NCBI RefSeq assembly: GCF_913058315.1
Contig: NZ_CAJXQY010000001.1
Location: 24,026-88,025 of the forward strand
Direction of reading: 5' to 3'
Source of the DNA: an uncultured Alteromonas sp.
GTDB lineage: Bacteria; Pseudomonadota; Gammaproteobacteria; Enterobacterales; Alteromonadaceae
Length of the DNA stretch: 64,000 nt
Shown piece by piece: positions 18,374-27,718 of this stretch. The translations under genes and the position numbers were made by a program. The notes under the pieces were generated by a model. It did no database searches. It was not told the origin of the DNA and saw only the letters and a program-made list of their open reading frames with translations. Every line of letters starts with the position of its first letter. The first letter of the stretch is position 1.

Positions 18374-19267
18374 CTAGTTTTCCTGAAATGCTGCATAGAT
18401 GGCCTCTACCACACCGGTATATCTGGCGGGCAGGGCGCGGTAACGGGAACGCAGCAGGTAAAGTGGTTCAGAAACGGTTGTAGCTGAGGGGTATACCGCA
18501 ATGCTGCCTCCGTGGCCGGCAAACTTCTCCACACTGGCTGGTAATACAGTAAAGCCGACTCCCGCACTCACCGGCAATAGTATTTGCGATAGCTGGTTAA
18601 CGTAACCGGTGCGGTTTAGTTTGGGTACCTCAAGGCTGGCCAGCTCTTGTTCGCCACAATGATCGCAATAAAGCTGCAAGTAGTGGGCGGCATCCGGGTG
18701 ATCAATCAGCCCGAGTTGACGAAGCGTTGCACTAATATCGGTGAAATCATTAATCGTAGCGGGTAAGAACAAGCTTAATGCTTCTTCTGCCAGATAGTCT
18801 GCACTGAGGGATTCATCCGCCGGTGTATGTGTCACAATGCCAATATCAATAGCCCCCTGTTTCAAACAGTTCACGATGCGATGCCGGGGAGCGACTTCCA
18901 GGTGAATTGCCAAAGCAGGGTGTTGGGCCTGCAAGGCGGTGAGCTTTGGATATATTCGCAGGGCCACAGCGCCTGAGCAGGCAATGGTGCAGCGCCCCGA
19001 ATGGGGCTCATCAAATTTTAACTGTTCGAGAAACTGCTGTTGTCTGGCTTCGTCTTGTTTGGCATAGCGGTAAACCTGCCGCCCCTGTTCGGTGAGTTCA
19101 ATGCCCTTTCCTAACCGAACCAGTAATTCGCACTCGCAGCTTTGCTCCAGCTTTTTCACATGCTGGCTAACACCGGGTTGAGTCATAAACAACCGCTCTG
19201 CGGTGTTGGTGAAGCTGCCAGTTTCCGCCAGGGTTATAAAGGTTTTAAGGTGTTTGGGATTCAGCAT
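18374..19267 (-). CDS. LysR-family transcriptional regulator
   Basis: 297 residues from the ATG at 19265-19267, the usual LysR start (MLNPKHLKTFITLAETGSFT); an upstream TTG at 19288 is possible. The winged HTH occupies 1-60 (TNTAERLFMTQPGVSQHVKKLEQ) and the substrate-binding domain about 90-290. It is divergent from the VOC gene at 19367 with 99 bases between starts, containing an 8-bp inverted repeat, so it very likely controls that gene. Inducer unknown. No clear ribosome binding site is visible. Confidence 0.92.
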   Translation of the reverse strand: MLNPKHLKTFITLAETGSFTNTAERLFMTQPGVSQHVKKLEQSCECELLVRLGKGIELTEQGRQVYRYAKQDEARQQQFLEQLKFDEPHSGRCTIACSGAVALRIYPKLTALQAQHPALAIHLEVAPRHRIVNCLKQGAIDIGIVTHTPADESLSADYLAEEALSLFLPATINDFTDISATLRQLGLIDHPDAAHYLQLYCDHCGEQELASLEVPKLNRTGYVNQLSQILLPVSAGVGFTVLPASVEKFAGHGGSIAVYPSATTVSEPLYLLRSRYRALPARYTGVVEAIYAAFQEN

Positions 19268-19279
19268 ATTATAAATATA

Positions 19280-19308
19280 AATTATCAATTTAAGAAAATA
19301 TGATAATT
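19280..19308. promoter_or_regulatory. Inverted repeat between divergent lysR and VOC genes
   Basis: AATTATCA (19280-19287) and TGATAATT (19301-19308) are perfect 8-bp arms with 13 bases between. The location between a LysR gene and its divergent partner fits a LysR operator; the region is also AT-rich enough for both promoters. Confidence 0.5.
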
Positions 19309-19366
19309 TTATGTTTTGGTTATGTCCAGTTACTCTGACGCCATCGTCATCACTCAGGAGTTAACC

Positions 19367-19882
19367 ATGACAGACAATAGTCAAAAACCTTACCCTCGCA
19401 CTTTTTCGCATCTCGGTATTTCAGTACCAGACCTGGACGCTGCCGTTAAATTCTACACCGAGGTCCTCGGCTGGTATCTCATTATGAAACCCACCGAAAT
19501 TGTTGAAGATACCTCAGCCATTGGTGAGATGTGCACCGATGTGTTTGGTGCGGGATGGGAGAAGTTTCGCATTGCGCATTTATCCACGGGTGACCGGGTT
19601 GGTGTGGAAATTTTTGAATTTAAGGATCAGCAAAATCCGGAGAATAATTTTGAGTACTGGAAAACCGGTATTTTCCATTTCTGTGTACAAGACCCGGATG
19701 TGGAAGGACTGGCAGAACGAATTGTGGCTGCCGGTGGTAAAAAGCGCATGAAAGCGCCGCGGTATTATTATCCGGGTGAGAAGCCCTACCGCATGATTTA
19801 TATGGAAGATCCGTTTGGTAATATTCTGGAGATCTACAGCCATAGCTACGAGCTGCACTATGCCAGTGGTGCTTATCAATAG
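19367..19882 (+). CDS. VOC (glyoxalase/dioxygenase) family protein
   Basis: 171 residues from the ATG at 19367, which has CAGGAG six bases upstream; an earlier in-frame start at 19316 is unlikely. Two beta-alpha-beta-beta-beta modules are visible: SHLGISVPDLDAAVKFYTEVLGW and FHFCVQDPDVEGLAERIVAAG, with the C-terminal strand MIYMEDPFGNILEIYSHSYE. Putative metal ligands are His in FSHLG, Glu in VGVEIFEF, His in IFHFCV and Glu in LEIYS. The substrate is unknown. Its divergent LysR neighbour suggests induction by its substrate. Confidence 0.9.
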   Translation: MTDNSQKPYPRTFSHLGISVPDLDAAVKFYTEVLGWYLIMKPTEIVEDTSAIGEMCTDVFGAGWEKFRIAHLSTGDRVGVEIFEFKDQQNPENNFEYWKTGIFHFCVQDPDVEGLAERIVAAGGKKRMKAPRYYYPGEKPYRMIYMEDPFGNILEIYSHSYELHYASGAYQ

Positions 19883-19902
19883 GTTGTTAAAGGCATAAAG
19901 GA

Positions 19903-19932
19903 AAAAGCCGGAACATAGGTTCCGGCTTTTGG
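19903..19932. terminator. Bidirectional terminator between VOC gene and amidohydrolase gene
   Basis: AAAAGCCGGAA (19903-19913) pairs with TTCCGGCTTTT (19920-19930) around loop CATAGG. It has A and T tracts on both sides and sits between convergent genes. Confidence 0.92.
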
Positions 19933-19936
19933 GTTT

Positions 19937-22900
19937 TTAGTGGTTGGTATGCTTCCAGTGATACTGGTGCGCCTTGGCATCCACTTCGGCCGCTGTTTGC
20001 TGCGGCATAAAGGCTTTATTATTACCTTCAAAGAAGAACGGCTGGCGCTTTTGCTTGCTACCCATTTCGTTCATGGTGGCAACGTCATACACGCGGCCGT
20101 TAATCACGGTGTAGGTTACATATTCACTGCGGCGAATGTCGTTAAGCACGTCGCCATCGGTGATCATCAGGTCGGCCAGTTTACCCGGCTCAATGCTGCC
20201 GAGGTCCTTGCCCATGCCCAGATGCGTTGCGCCATCAATGGTAGCACCGCGCAGGGCTTCCCAGGGCGTAAAGCCGCCCTGATCCATCAACCACATTTCC
20301 CAGTGAGCGGCTAACCCTTCGCGCTGACCGTGCGCACCAATGTGCACACTTACGCCATTATCGCGCAGTTCTTTCGCGTAAGACGCTACATTTACGTGGT
20401 TGTACTGATCATCCGGCGCCGTAGGGCGGCGAATAGCACGGGCATCCAGAATGGTAGATGGCACATAACGCAGCAGGCGCTCGTTGTTCCACACTTCGGT
20501 GCGATCGTACCAGTATTCTTCACCCATCAGGCCACCGTAAGACACCACAAAGGTTGGCGTGTAACCAAAATCAGTGGCTTTCCATAGCTGGGTCAGGTCG
20601 TCGTAGCCACGGGCAATGGGCAATGAATGCTCAAGGCCGGTATGGCCGTCAACCAGCATGGTCAGGTTTTGCTGAAACTTGCCGCCGCCTTCCGGTACCA
20701 CCATCATTTGCTGATTATTAGCCGCCCATAACACTTGCTGGCGTTGATCCCGGCGTGGCTGGTTATAGCTTTTCACCGAGATAGCGCCGCTGTCTTTCAG
20801 GCGCTGAACATGGAAGTAAGCATCGTCATAGTTGTTAATTTGTGCCTTATAGCCAATACCTTCTGCACCGTACAAAATAGTCCCGGTAGAGTAGATGCGC
20901 GGTGCTACGCGTTCACCTGCACGTTGAAGCTCCGACGCGGCAAAGATCTCAGTGGTATCGTTAGACGGATCGTGAATGGTGGTCACACCGAACGACAGGT
21001 TGGAATATTGCATCCAGTTTTGTTGCGGAATGATCTCACTGCGGCCTTGTCCGCCGTGGGCGTGGGTATCCACTAATCCGGGCAGAACGGTTTTACCTGA
21101 GGCATCAATCAACATAGCGTCGCCGGGGATATCTACTTCTCCGCGCTTACCTACGGCGGCAATGCGGTTATCCAGGATCAGTACCACACCATCCTCGATA
21201 ACTTCCCGGGTATTATCAGCATCACGCATGGTGACTACCGTACCCCCTACCAGTGCCTTATAACCGCCGGGCTTGTCGCTGGTGGCGGTGAAGCTCAAAT
21301 CGAGGCCCTCAGCCAGCGGGTCGGGCAACTCATCGGCCGCTTTATCACCGGCAAAGGCAAACGCGTCTTCCAGCTTACGTTCAAAATAGTAGGGGCCATG
21401 GAACCAGCCCACACTGCTGCTGTCTGGTGCCCAGGTGAGGTACTCACCGGCGCGATCAGATAGCTGAGTAACCGGCAGAGACGACATATTCGGGCCAATA
21501 GTGACTTTCTTACCATTGTCTACGTATGGCGTTACATAGGTATTAAACTGATGAACAAATGCGACCCATTTGCGATCCGGCGACAGGCGGTATTCCGCTA
21601 CTTTGTCGGCGCCGTACAGGTGTACCCGGTGATCGTCGCCATGCAGGTTTACACTCGCCAGCTGTGTTGCACCGTAGGGCGAGTCATAACTGCGTTCAGT
21701 AAAGAATAAACGCTCGCTATCACCGGCGAAATGCGGTTGCATGCCTGAACTGCTGACCTTTTTCGGCTCGCCTTTATCCAGGTCCATCACGTATAAGCCT
21801 GGCTCTACCGAATACTTGGGATCAAGCAGGTAGCCGCCGGTAAATTTACGGTAGGTAACTAATTCGCCGTCTGGTGAAAACGCCGGCTCTACGTAGTGCC
21901 CCGGCTCAGGGGTTATTACTTTACCCTTACCACCACGGGCAGAGACGATGCGTACATCGCCTAATTTCTGGTCGTTCCAGGTGGTGTAGATAATCCGCTT
22001 ACCGTCGGCAGAATAGCGCGGGTAGTATTCATCATGCTCATCCTGACGGGTAAGGCGTTTTGATTTACCGCTTTTTAAATCTTTGACGTACAGTTTGCCC
22101 AGCGCCTGAAACAGCACCGATTTGCCGTCCGGCGATTTCTGCGACCAGCGGATCATCTTTACATTGAAGGTGTCCGGGGCTACGTCTACATCAAAACGCA
22201 ATGCATCGGCATATTGCAGCTTGGCTTCAACGGCGATATCGATGGTGTCTACCGATTGGTCTTTTATATTGAGCTTATGAAACTTTCCGCCGGCCCAGTA
22301 AACAATGGCTTTGCTGTCTGGCGTCCAGTCAAAATAGGCATAATAGCCTTCTATGCCAAAACCTTCCTGCATGTCGCGCTCCATTTCACGGCTTAGCAGG
22401 CTTTCTTCACCGGTGGCCAGATCTTTGATAAACAGCGCGGTGTCGTACTTCACCCGACGTAAAAAAGCGATGTACTTACCGTCTGGCGAAGGGGTTGGTA
22501 CTACGGCGCCGCCAGTGCCGGAGATAACGCGGTCTTCTTCACCGGTACTGCGATCAAAGCGGGTAATGGCAAAAATGCCTTCCAGCGGGTCGCGATTGTA
22601 GTCAAAGCGGTAGCCGCCAGAGGTACTCTGGGTGTAGTAGATATACTTGCCGTCGTGGGAGAACACCGGATCGGTAATGTTGTTTTGTTCACGTTTGCCG
22701 GATACCCGTTCTTTAATGGGCAGACCGCTACCGCCGGAATGATGATAAATCCAGATTTCGCCGGCCGGAATACTGCGGGTAGACGTTATGCCTTTGGTGA
22801 CCACAATATATTCGCCATCCGGACTCCATTTAGGCGAGTGGATAGTGTTATTTTTCTCTTTAGTTACCTGGCGCAGGTTGTCACCGTTGGCATCCATCAC

Positions 22901-23287
22901 CCACACGTTGGATACGCCGCCACGGTCAGAGATAAACGCAATTTTGCTGCCGTCGGGTGAAATAGCCGGGTGAATATTCCAGGCGAAGTCCTGAGTTAAC
23001 GGCTGAGCGTTGCCGCCGTCGAGGTCAGCTTTATAAATATCACCAAGCATGTCGAACAGGAAGTATTCGCCATCAGGTGCTACGTCGAGGCTCGACCAGG
23101 TGGTTTCGGAAGTGTTGATGGTGACATCGTGCAAAGGATAGGGTGGGTTAGTCACTTCCCACTTGTCCTCGGCATCACTTTCTTGTGCGGCCAGCGGGGC
23201 GCTGAGCAGACAAAGTGAGGTGAATACCGAAGCACTCAATAAGGTTAATTTTTGCTTAGGGGTGTGCAGATTTGTCGTTAGCTTCAT
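19937..23287 (-). CDS. Exported TolB/PD40-propeller plus amidohydrolase fusion
   Basis: 1116 residues, exported (signal peptide to about residue 34, LSAPLAAQES). Residues about 60-680 are a series of PD40/WD40-like propeller repeats of the TolB type (APDGEYFLF, SPDGSKIAFISDRGG, SPDGKYIAFLRR, SPDGELVTYRKF, SPDRKWVAFVHQ). Residues about 690-1080 form a metal-dependent amidohydrolase: VDTHAHGGQGRSEI supplies the HxH, then GVTTIHDPSND, SVKSYNQPRRD, VHIGAHGQREGLAAHWE and the C-terminal SIEPGKLADLMITDGD. This fusion recurs in Alteromonas-type and other marine bacteria, where it is annotated only generically; a periplasmic peptidase or imidopeptidase-like role is possible but unproven. Confidence 0.93.
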   Translation of the reverse strand: MKLTTNLHTPKQKLTLLSASVFTSLCLLSAPLAAQESDAEDKWEVTNPPYPLHDVTINTSETTWSSLDVAPDGEYFLFDMLGDIYKADLDGGNAQPLTQDFAWNIHPAISPDGSKIAFISDRGGVSNVWVMDANGDNLRQVTKEKNNTIHSPKWSPDGEYIVVTKGITSTRSIPAGEIWIYHHSGGSGLPIKERVSGKREQNNITDPVFSHDGKYIYYTQSTSGGYRFDYNRDPLEGIFAITRFDRSTGEEDRVISGTGGAVVPTPSPDGKYIAFLRRVKYDTALFIKDLATGEESLLSREMERDMQEGFGIEGYYAYFDWTPDSKAIVYWAGGKFHKLNIKDQSVDTIDIAVEAKLQYADALRFDVDVAPDTFNVKMIRWSQKSPDGKSVLFQALGKLYVKDLKSGKSKRLTRQDEHDEYYPRYSADGKRIIYTTWNDQKLGDVRIVSARGGKGKVITPEPGHYVEPAFSPDGELVTYRKFTGGYLLDPKYSVEPGLYVMDLDKGEPKKVSSSGMQPHFAGDSERLFFTERSYDSPYGATQLASVNLHGDDHRVHLYGADKVAEYRLSPDRKWVAFVHQFNTYVTPYVDNGKKVTIGPNMSSLPVTQLSDRAGEYLTWAPDSSSVGWFHGPYYFERKLEDAFAFAGDKAADELPDPLAEGLDLSFTATSDKPGGYKALVGGTVVTMRDADNTREVIEDGVVLILDNRIAAVGKRGEVDIPGDAMLIDASGKTVLPGLVDTHAHGGQGRSEIIPQQNWMQYSNLSFGVTTIHDPSNDTTEIFAASELQRAGERVAPRIYSTGTILYGAEGIGYKAQINNYDDAYFHVQRLKDSGAISVKSYNQPRRDQRQQVLWAANNQQMMVVPEGGGKFQQNLTMLVDGHTGLEHSLPIARGYDDLTQLWKATDFGYTPTFVVSYGGLMGEEYWYDRTEVWNNERLLRYVPSTILDARAIRRPTAPDDQYNHVNVASYAKELRDNGVSVHIGAHGQREGLAAHWEMWLMDQGGFTPWEALRGATIDGATHLGMGKDLGSIEPGKLADLMITDGDVLNDIRRSEYVTYTVINGRVYDVATMNEMGSKQKRQPFFFEGNNKAFMPQQTAAEVDAKAHQYHWKHTNH

Positions 23288-23437
23288 TGTTATTCTCTAC
23301 GTCTTTTTTGTTGTAATGTTCGGGCCTGAGCCCGCAGCAAAGTCAATCTTCCCTGGATTGTTAATAGTCAGTATAAAGTATGTTTAGGGTGAGATGTTGC
23401 AGTTCATCGGATAAGTTTGGAAGGTAAACTGCGGGGC

Positions 23438-24967
23438 TTATTGCGGGTCGGGGAATTGGCCACGAATGGCGGTAACGGACGCAAAATTAGCCAGCAACAA
23501 ATCGACCAGACGGGGATCAAACTGCTTGCTTCGTTGTTCAGTGAAGTAGTCCCGTATTTGCTCTTCAGACCAGGGGCCCTTATAGCACCGTTTACTGCCC
23601 AGGGCGTCAAACACATCTGCTACGGCTACAATGCGCCCGGCAACAGAAATGGCATTTTCGCTCAGGCCGTTAGGGTAGCCAGTGCCGTCCCAGCATTCAT
23701 GATGTTCGCAGGCAATGGTGGCGCCAAGCTGTAAAATGGGGTTATCACTTTTACACAGCATGTCGTACCCGGCTTTGGCATGAGTCTGCATGATCTGCCG
23801 TTCTTCATCGGTGTGAGGACCTGGTTTGTTCAGGATCACATCCGGAATGGCTACCTTGCCCACATCGTGGAGCGGCGACGCCAGTTTGATCATTTCTGCC
23901 TCATTGTCGGGTAAGCCATAATACCTGGCCAGTAAAGCACTGATATGCGCTACCCGCCTGACATGGGAGCCGGTCTCTTTCGAGCGAATCTCTACCGCCT
24001 CACCGATGATGTAAGATAGTTCCCGTTGTGAGTCGCGGATCACCTCGCGCAGTTTCAGGTTCTCGTGGGATACTGCGATATTGTTGGCAAAGAACGATAA
24101 CAAATGGTGCTGTACCGGCTCCAGCGGTTCGTTTTTCGCCACGTACAGCACATTTTCCATCCCTCTGCGGGTGGTAAAATAACTCACAAAGTAATCGCTG
24201 CCCTGAATGTTACTGTGTTGGCTCAGCGCTTCTTCAATGCGCGTTTGCACAGTAGCAGGGATTATCGATATCGATTGGCCCTGTAAGCTGGTAGCCAGAA
24301 TTTTGTATCGGTTACCGGAATTAATGTACCGGGAAATGGCGCAGCAGATAATTTCCGAACTTTCGATACCGAGCAGTACGGATATTTGATTGAGTATGGC
24401 GGAAGCAAACTGCGGCAGGGTGTCGCACTCGATAAACTGGGTGGTGGCGCTGATGATTTTTTCCAGGCCCTGGCGGTGGCGCTCAATCAGGCGAATATCG
24501 CGATAAGCCCGCAGCGCAGCATAGATACTGGTTTTCAGTCTTAATGCCGTCAGCTCAGTTTTGTTTTTATAATCGTTGATATCGTAATCACGGATAACCC
24601 GTTCTTCCGGCGCTTCGCCGGGTTGACCGGTGCGCAAAATGAGCCGGATAACGTGGTTGTTCAACGTTTCACGCACCCAGTGCACCAGTTCCAGGCCCGC
24701 CTGTGTGGTTTCCATCACCACATCGATAATGGCTACAGCAATGGTGTTATGTTTATCGGCTATTAAGATATCGCGGGCTTCAGCAGCACTGCTGGCGGTA
24801 ATGATATTCAGTGGGCGTTGTTCAAAAACAAAATCACCCAGTACCATACGGGTAACGGCGTGGATTTCCGGCTCATCATCAACCACCAGTATCGTCCAGG
24901 CCGTTAACAGCTCTTCTTCGAGATCGGTTTCGTCATCGTTGGTAAAAAGTAATTCGTCACCGAGCAT
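23438..24967 (-). CDS. Response regulator with DUF3369 and HD-GYP domain
   Basis: 509 residues from the ATG at 24965-24967 (GAGGT nine bases upstream), better than a TTG at 24997. The receiver domain at about 25-150 (ILVVDDEPEIH; phospho-Asp in IIDVVMETTQ) is followed by a DUF3369 linker/sensor region at about 160-320 and an intact HD-GYP phosphodiesterase. H367-D368 (LHDVGKVAIPDVILNKPGPH) and HHECWDGTGYPNGLS are all there. It should hydrolyse c-di-GMP when phosphorylated. No cognate kinase is adjacent. It contrasts with the decayed HD-GYP protein at 28542-29834. Confidence 0.95.
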   Translation of the reverse strand: MLGDELLFTNDDETDLEEELLTAWTILVVDDEPEIHAVTRMVLGDFVFEQRPLNIITASSAAEARDILIADKHNTIAVAIIDVVMETTQAGLELVHWVRETLNNHVIRLILRTGQPGEAPEERVIRDYDINDYKNKTELTALRLKTSIYAALRAYRDIRLIERHRQGLEKIISATTQFIECDTLPQFASAILNQISVLLGIESSEIICCAISRYINSGNRYKILATSLQGQSISIIPATVQTRIEEALSQHSNIQGSDYFVSYFTTRRGMENVLYVAKNEPLEPVQHHLLSFFANNIAVSHENLKLREVIRDSQRELSYIIGEAVEIRSKETGSHVRRVAHISALLARYYGLPDNEAEMIKLASPLHDVGKVAIPDVILNKPGPHTDEERQIMQTHAKAGYDMLCKSDNPILQLGATIACEHHECWDGTGYPNGLSENAISVAGRIVAVADVFDALGSKRCYKGPWSEEQIRDYFTEQRSKQFDPRLVDLLLANFASVTAIRGQFPDPQ

Positions 24968-25129
24968 TATACGGTTACCTCGTCGCCACTGTGACAACCG
25001 CTTAGGAATTTAAGGGGCTGCAAATTAACTATAGTACGAGGTTGATGAATCCGCCTGGCCGTTTATGCCAGTAACAACAGCAAATGCAGAGGTCATCATA
25101 GTGCCTCTGAATTCGCTGCCGTTTAGTGC

Positions 25130-26479
25130 TTATGCCATTGTGACGTATTCTTCGGCGCTGGTGGGGTGAATGGCAATACAGGCATCAAAGTCAGCTTTGG
25201 TTGCGCCCATCTTAATCGCCACGCCGAAGCCTTGCAGGATTTCATCCATGGCGTAGCCAATGCCATGTAAACCCACCACTTTCTGTTCTTCACCGGCACA
25301 AATCAGCTTCATACTGGTAAGTTGGCGATGATGGGTGACAGCGGTATACATGGCCGCAAAGTTAGAGCGGTAAATGGTCAGGTTATCTTTACCGTACTTT
25401 GCTTCAGCCTCACTTTCAGTCATGCCTATGGTGCCAATGGGCGGATGGCTGAACACTACGGTGGGAATCAAATCATAATCCAGATGAGCATTGGTCTGAC
25501 CGTTAAACAGACGCTCGCTTAGCATTCGACCGGCTTTAACCGCGACCGGCGTTAATTCTGGCTGGCCGGTAATATCACCTACGGCATAAACGCCCTCAAC
25601 GTTGGTGTTCTGAAATTTATCCACCACAATCTGACCATTGTGACGCAGTTCTACGTCGGTGTTGTCCAGCCCAATGGATGCGGTATTTGGCTTACGGCCG
25701 GTGGCCCAGATCAGGCAATCAACGGTAAGCGTATTGCCATCGGTTAACGCCAGTTCCAGGTCGCCGTTGTCCAGCTTAGTGACCTGTTTGATTTCGGTTT
25801 TTTCGTGAATATCGATGCCTTCTTCCAGCATCAGGGTTTTCAGCGTTTCCTGTAACATGGCGTCAAAGCCGCGCAAAGGTAACTCCTGACGTAAAATGGA
25901 ATGGGTTTCACTGCCCAGTGCATGCAGGACACCCGCCAGTTCCACACCAATGTAACCACCACCTACAACCGCTACGCGTCTTGGTTGCTCGTTGAGTTCG
26001 AAAAAACCGTCGGAATCGATGCCGTGCTCTGCTCCGGGAATATCCGGGCGGAAAGGCTTACCGCCAGTAGCGATTAAAATATGCGGGGCAGTGTACTGCT
26101 CACCGTCCACTTCTACGGTGGTGTTATTGACAAACCGGGCAAACCCTTTAAGCAGGGTCACCTGATTGTTGCCCAGCACCCGGTCATAGGAGGCATGGAT
26201 GCGAGAAATGTACGCCTGACGATTTTTAATGAGCGTGGACCAGTCAAATTTATTGACCGTTACATCAAAGCCATAGTCCGGCCCGTACTTATGTATGGCC
26301 TCTGCCACCTGGGCACCGTACCACATGGCTTTTTTAGGCACGCAGCCCACATTCACGCAGGTACCGCCCACGGCTTTTGCTTCAATAAGCAGGACTTTCT
26401 TGCCGTGTTTTGCTGCCCGGTTAGCAGAAGCAATACCGCCGCTGCCGCCGCCAATACAGATATAGTCAAACTCTTGCAT
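25130..26479 (-). CDS. gor: Glutathione-disulfide reductase
   Basis: 449 residues from the ATG at 26477-26479 ([20 protein letters not shown]); the open frame upstream to 26518 is not needed. NADPH-dependent flavoenzyme that keeps glutathione reduced. FAD-binding GGGSGG at the N-terminus, the redox disulfide in [13 protein letters not shown], the NADPH site [17 protein letters not shown], and the C-terminal catalytic HPTSAEEY are all present. Glutathione rather than trypanothione or mercury as substrate is supported by overall length and close motif match. Confidence 0.96.
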   Translation of the reverse strand: MQEFDYICIGGGSGGIASANRAAKHGKKVLLIEAKAVGGTCVNVGCVPKKAMWYGAQVAEAIHKYGPDYGFDVTVNKFDWSTLIKNRQAYISRIHASYDRVLGNNQVTLLKGFARFVNNTTVEVDGEQYTAPHILIATGGKPFRPDIPGAEHGIDSDGFFELNEQPRRVAVVGGGYIGVELAGVLHALGSETHSILRQELPLRGFDAMLQETLKTLMLEEGIDIHEKTEIKQVTKLDNGDLELALTDGNTLTVDCLIWATGRKPNTASIGLDNTDVELRHNGQIVVDKFQNTNVEGVYAVGDITGQPELTPVAVKAGRMLSERLFNGQTNAHLDYDLIPTVVFSHPPIGTIGMTESEAEAKYGKDNLTIYRSNFAAMYTAVTHHRQLTSMKLICAGEEQKVVGLHGIGYAMDEILQGFGVAIKMGATKADFDACIAIHPTSAEEYVTMA

Positions 26480-26845
26480 CGCAAATTCTCTCGTCTTAGT
26501 TGTGCTGCTATTGTGCATGATTTCGTATAACCGGACAAACTTACTCGCCGGTTCTTTGCAGGCATGCCTCTGCCCGGAGTTATCTTAAGGACCCGTTAGC
26601 CGGCTGTTTACTTTCAGTGGCTGCCCGACGCTCTGAACAATTTACAGGAGCATGCATAATTTACTTTGCGTCACGCTCATTTGTGACAGTTGGAAAACAC
26701 GCCTGACGGCGCTGGAGGTCAGTCTTGATAAGGGGTTTAAGCATTTTGTGTCATTTCGGCACAGGCTATGCAACTTCCTAATCGTACAAATTTAAAAGGT
26801 TGAAACATTTCAGCCTTTACGCATTTTCAAAGAGCAGGAGGAATT
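26480..26845. other. Intergenic region between divergent gor and dps
   Basis: 366 bases between two divergent oxidative-stress genes. I looked for an OxyR site and found none that I trust. A strong AGGAGG Shine-Dalgarno for dps is at 26837-26842. No open frame or hairpin worth calling was seen. Confidence 0.5.
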
Positions 26846-27358
26846 ATGAGCAACGTAAAAATTGCAGAATTTACCGCACCAGGCATTAAAGACAATGCAG
26901 CAAAAGATGTTATCTCTGTGCTTGATGACCGAATGGTCGCCCTGATTGATTTACAGCTTACGCTGAAACACATTCACTGGAATGTGGTAGGTCCGAATTT
27001 TATTGGCGTGCACGAAATGCTCGACCCTCAGGTTGAGGCCGTACGTGAGATGACCGACACCATTGCAGAGCGTATTGCCACCCTGGGCGGTGTGCCGGTG
27101 GGCACGCCAAAGGCTATTGTAGATCGTCGCCGCTGGGACGATTACTCAGTGGGTAAAGGTCTGGTAACCGACCATCTCACTGCGCTGGACAAAGTGTATA
27201 ACGGTGTCAACGAAGATCACCGTAAAGCGATTGATTCACTGGGTGAACTGGACCCGGTATCTGAAGACATGGTCACCGGACAGCTGGCACAATTGGAACA
27301 ATTCCAATGGTTTGTCCGAGCCCATATCGAATCGGCCACCGGCGAACTGAAAAGCTAG
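26846..27358 (+). CDS. dps: Dps-family ferritin-like DNA-protection protein
   Basis: 170 residues, the usual Dps length. Dodecameric mini-ferritin that binds DNA and oxidises Fe(II) with hydrogen peroxide. The inter-subunit ferroxidase residues are visible: His in LKHIHWNVVGPNF, His in IGVHEMLD, then D and E in MTDTIAERI. The N-terminal tail has only two lysines before the first helix, so DNA binding may be weaker than in E. coli Dps (inference). AGGAGG precedes the ATG. A terminator follows at 27406-27437. Confidence 0.97.
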   Translation: MSNVKIAEFTAPGIKDNAAKDVISVLDDRMVALIDLQLTLKHIHWNVVGPNFIGVHEMLDPQVEAVREMTDTIAERIATLGGVPVGTPKAIVDRRRWDDYSVGKGLVTDHLTALDKVYNGVNEDHRKAIDSLGELDPVSEDMVTGQLAQLEQFQWFVRAHIESATGELKS

Positions 27359-27405
27359 CCGTAAACAGTAACCTTTCTTTCTTCATGTGTGAAACTTCCC
27401 GTTTT

Positions 27406-27437
27406 GCCCGTAGCCATTTGGTTACGGGCTTTTTTTT
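27406..27437 (+). terminator. Intrinsic terminator of dps
   Basis: GCCCGTAGCC pairs with GGTTACGGGC (one G-T wobble), followed by a run of eight T. Confidence 0.9.
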
Positions 27438-27511
27438 GCCTAAACAAACCCAACACCTGTATAGTGTAGTGCATTGCTATAATATGTAGCGAATTGAATG
27501 GTGAGGCTTGT

Positions 27512-27718
27512 ATGGGAATCGTAAAAATTTCAGACCAACTGCACGAGGAAGTGCGCAAGAACAGCCTGGTGATGGAACGCTCAATGAATTCTCAGGCTGA
27601 GTTCTGGATGAAAATAGGCCGGTTAGCAGAGCAAAATCCTTCGCTGACTTACGAACAAATTCTGGAGCAGGAGATGCGCCAGCAGAAAGTACAAAAGGTC
27701 CGTCTCATTAATGAGTAA
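27512..27718 (+). CDS. ParD-like small protein coupled to map
   Basis: 68 residues from the ATG at 27512 (GAGG five bases upstream; an ATG at 27494 is possible but lacks a site). MGIVKISDQLHEEVRKNS begins a ribbon-helix-helix-like region, then MNSQAEFWMKIGRLAEQNP and a charged C-terminal helix. It fits the ParD-like antitoxin family PF11903. No toxin gene follows; instead its last eight bases overlap the start of map. In this family such genes are often paired with map rather than with ParE, so a regulatory role in the map operon is as likely as an antitoxin role (inference). Confidence 0.85.
   Translation: MGIVKISDQLHEEVRKNSLVMERSMNSQAEFWMKIGRLAEQNPSLTYEQILEQEMRQQKVQKVRLINE

Noticed and set aside
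26480..26845. OxyR or Fur site between gor and dps
   Set aside because: Only partial matches; no spacing or symmetry good enough to claim.
27512..27718. ParD-ParE toxin-antitoxin system
   Set aside because: Only the ParD-like half is present; the overlapping gene is map, not a ParE toxin.
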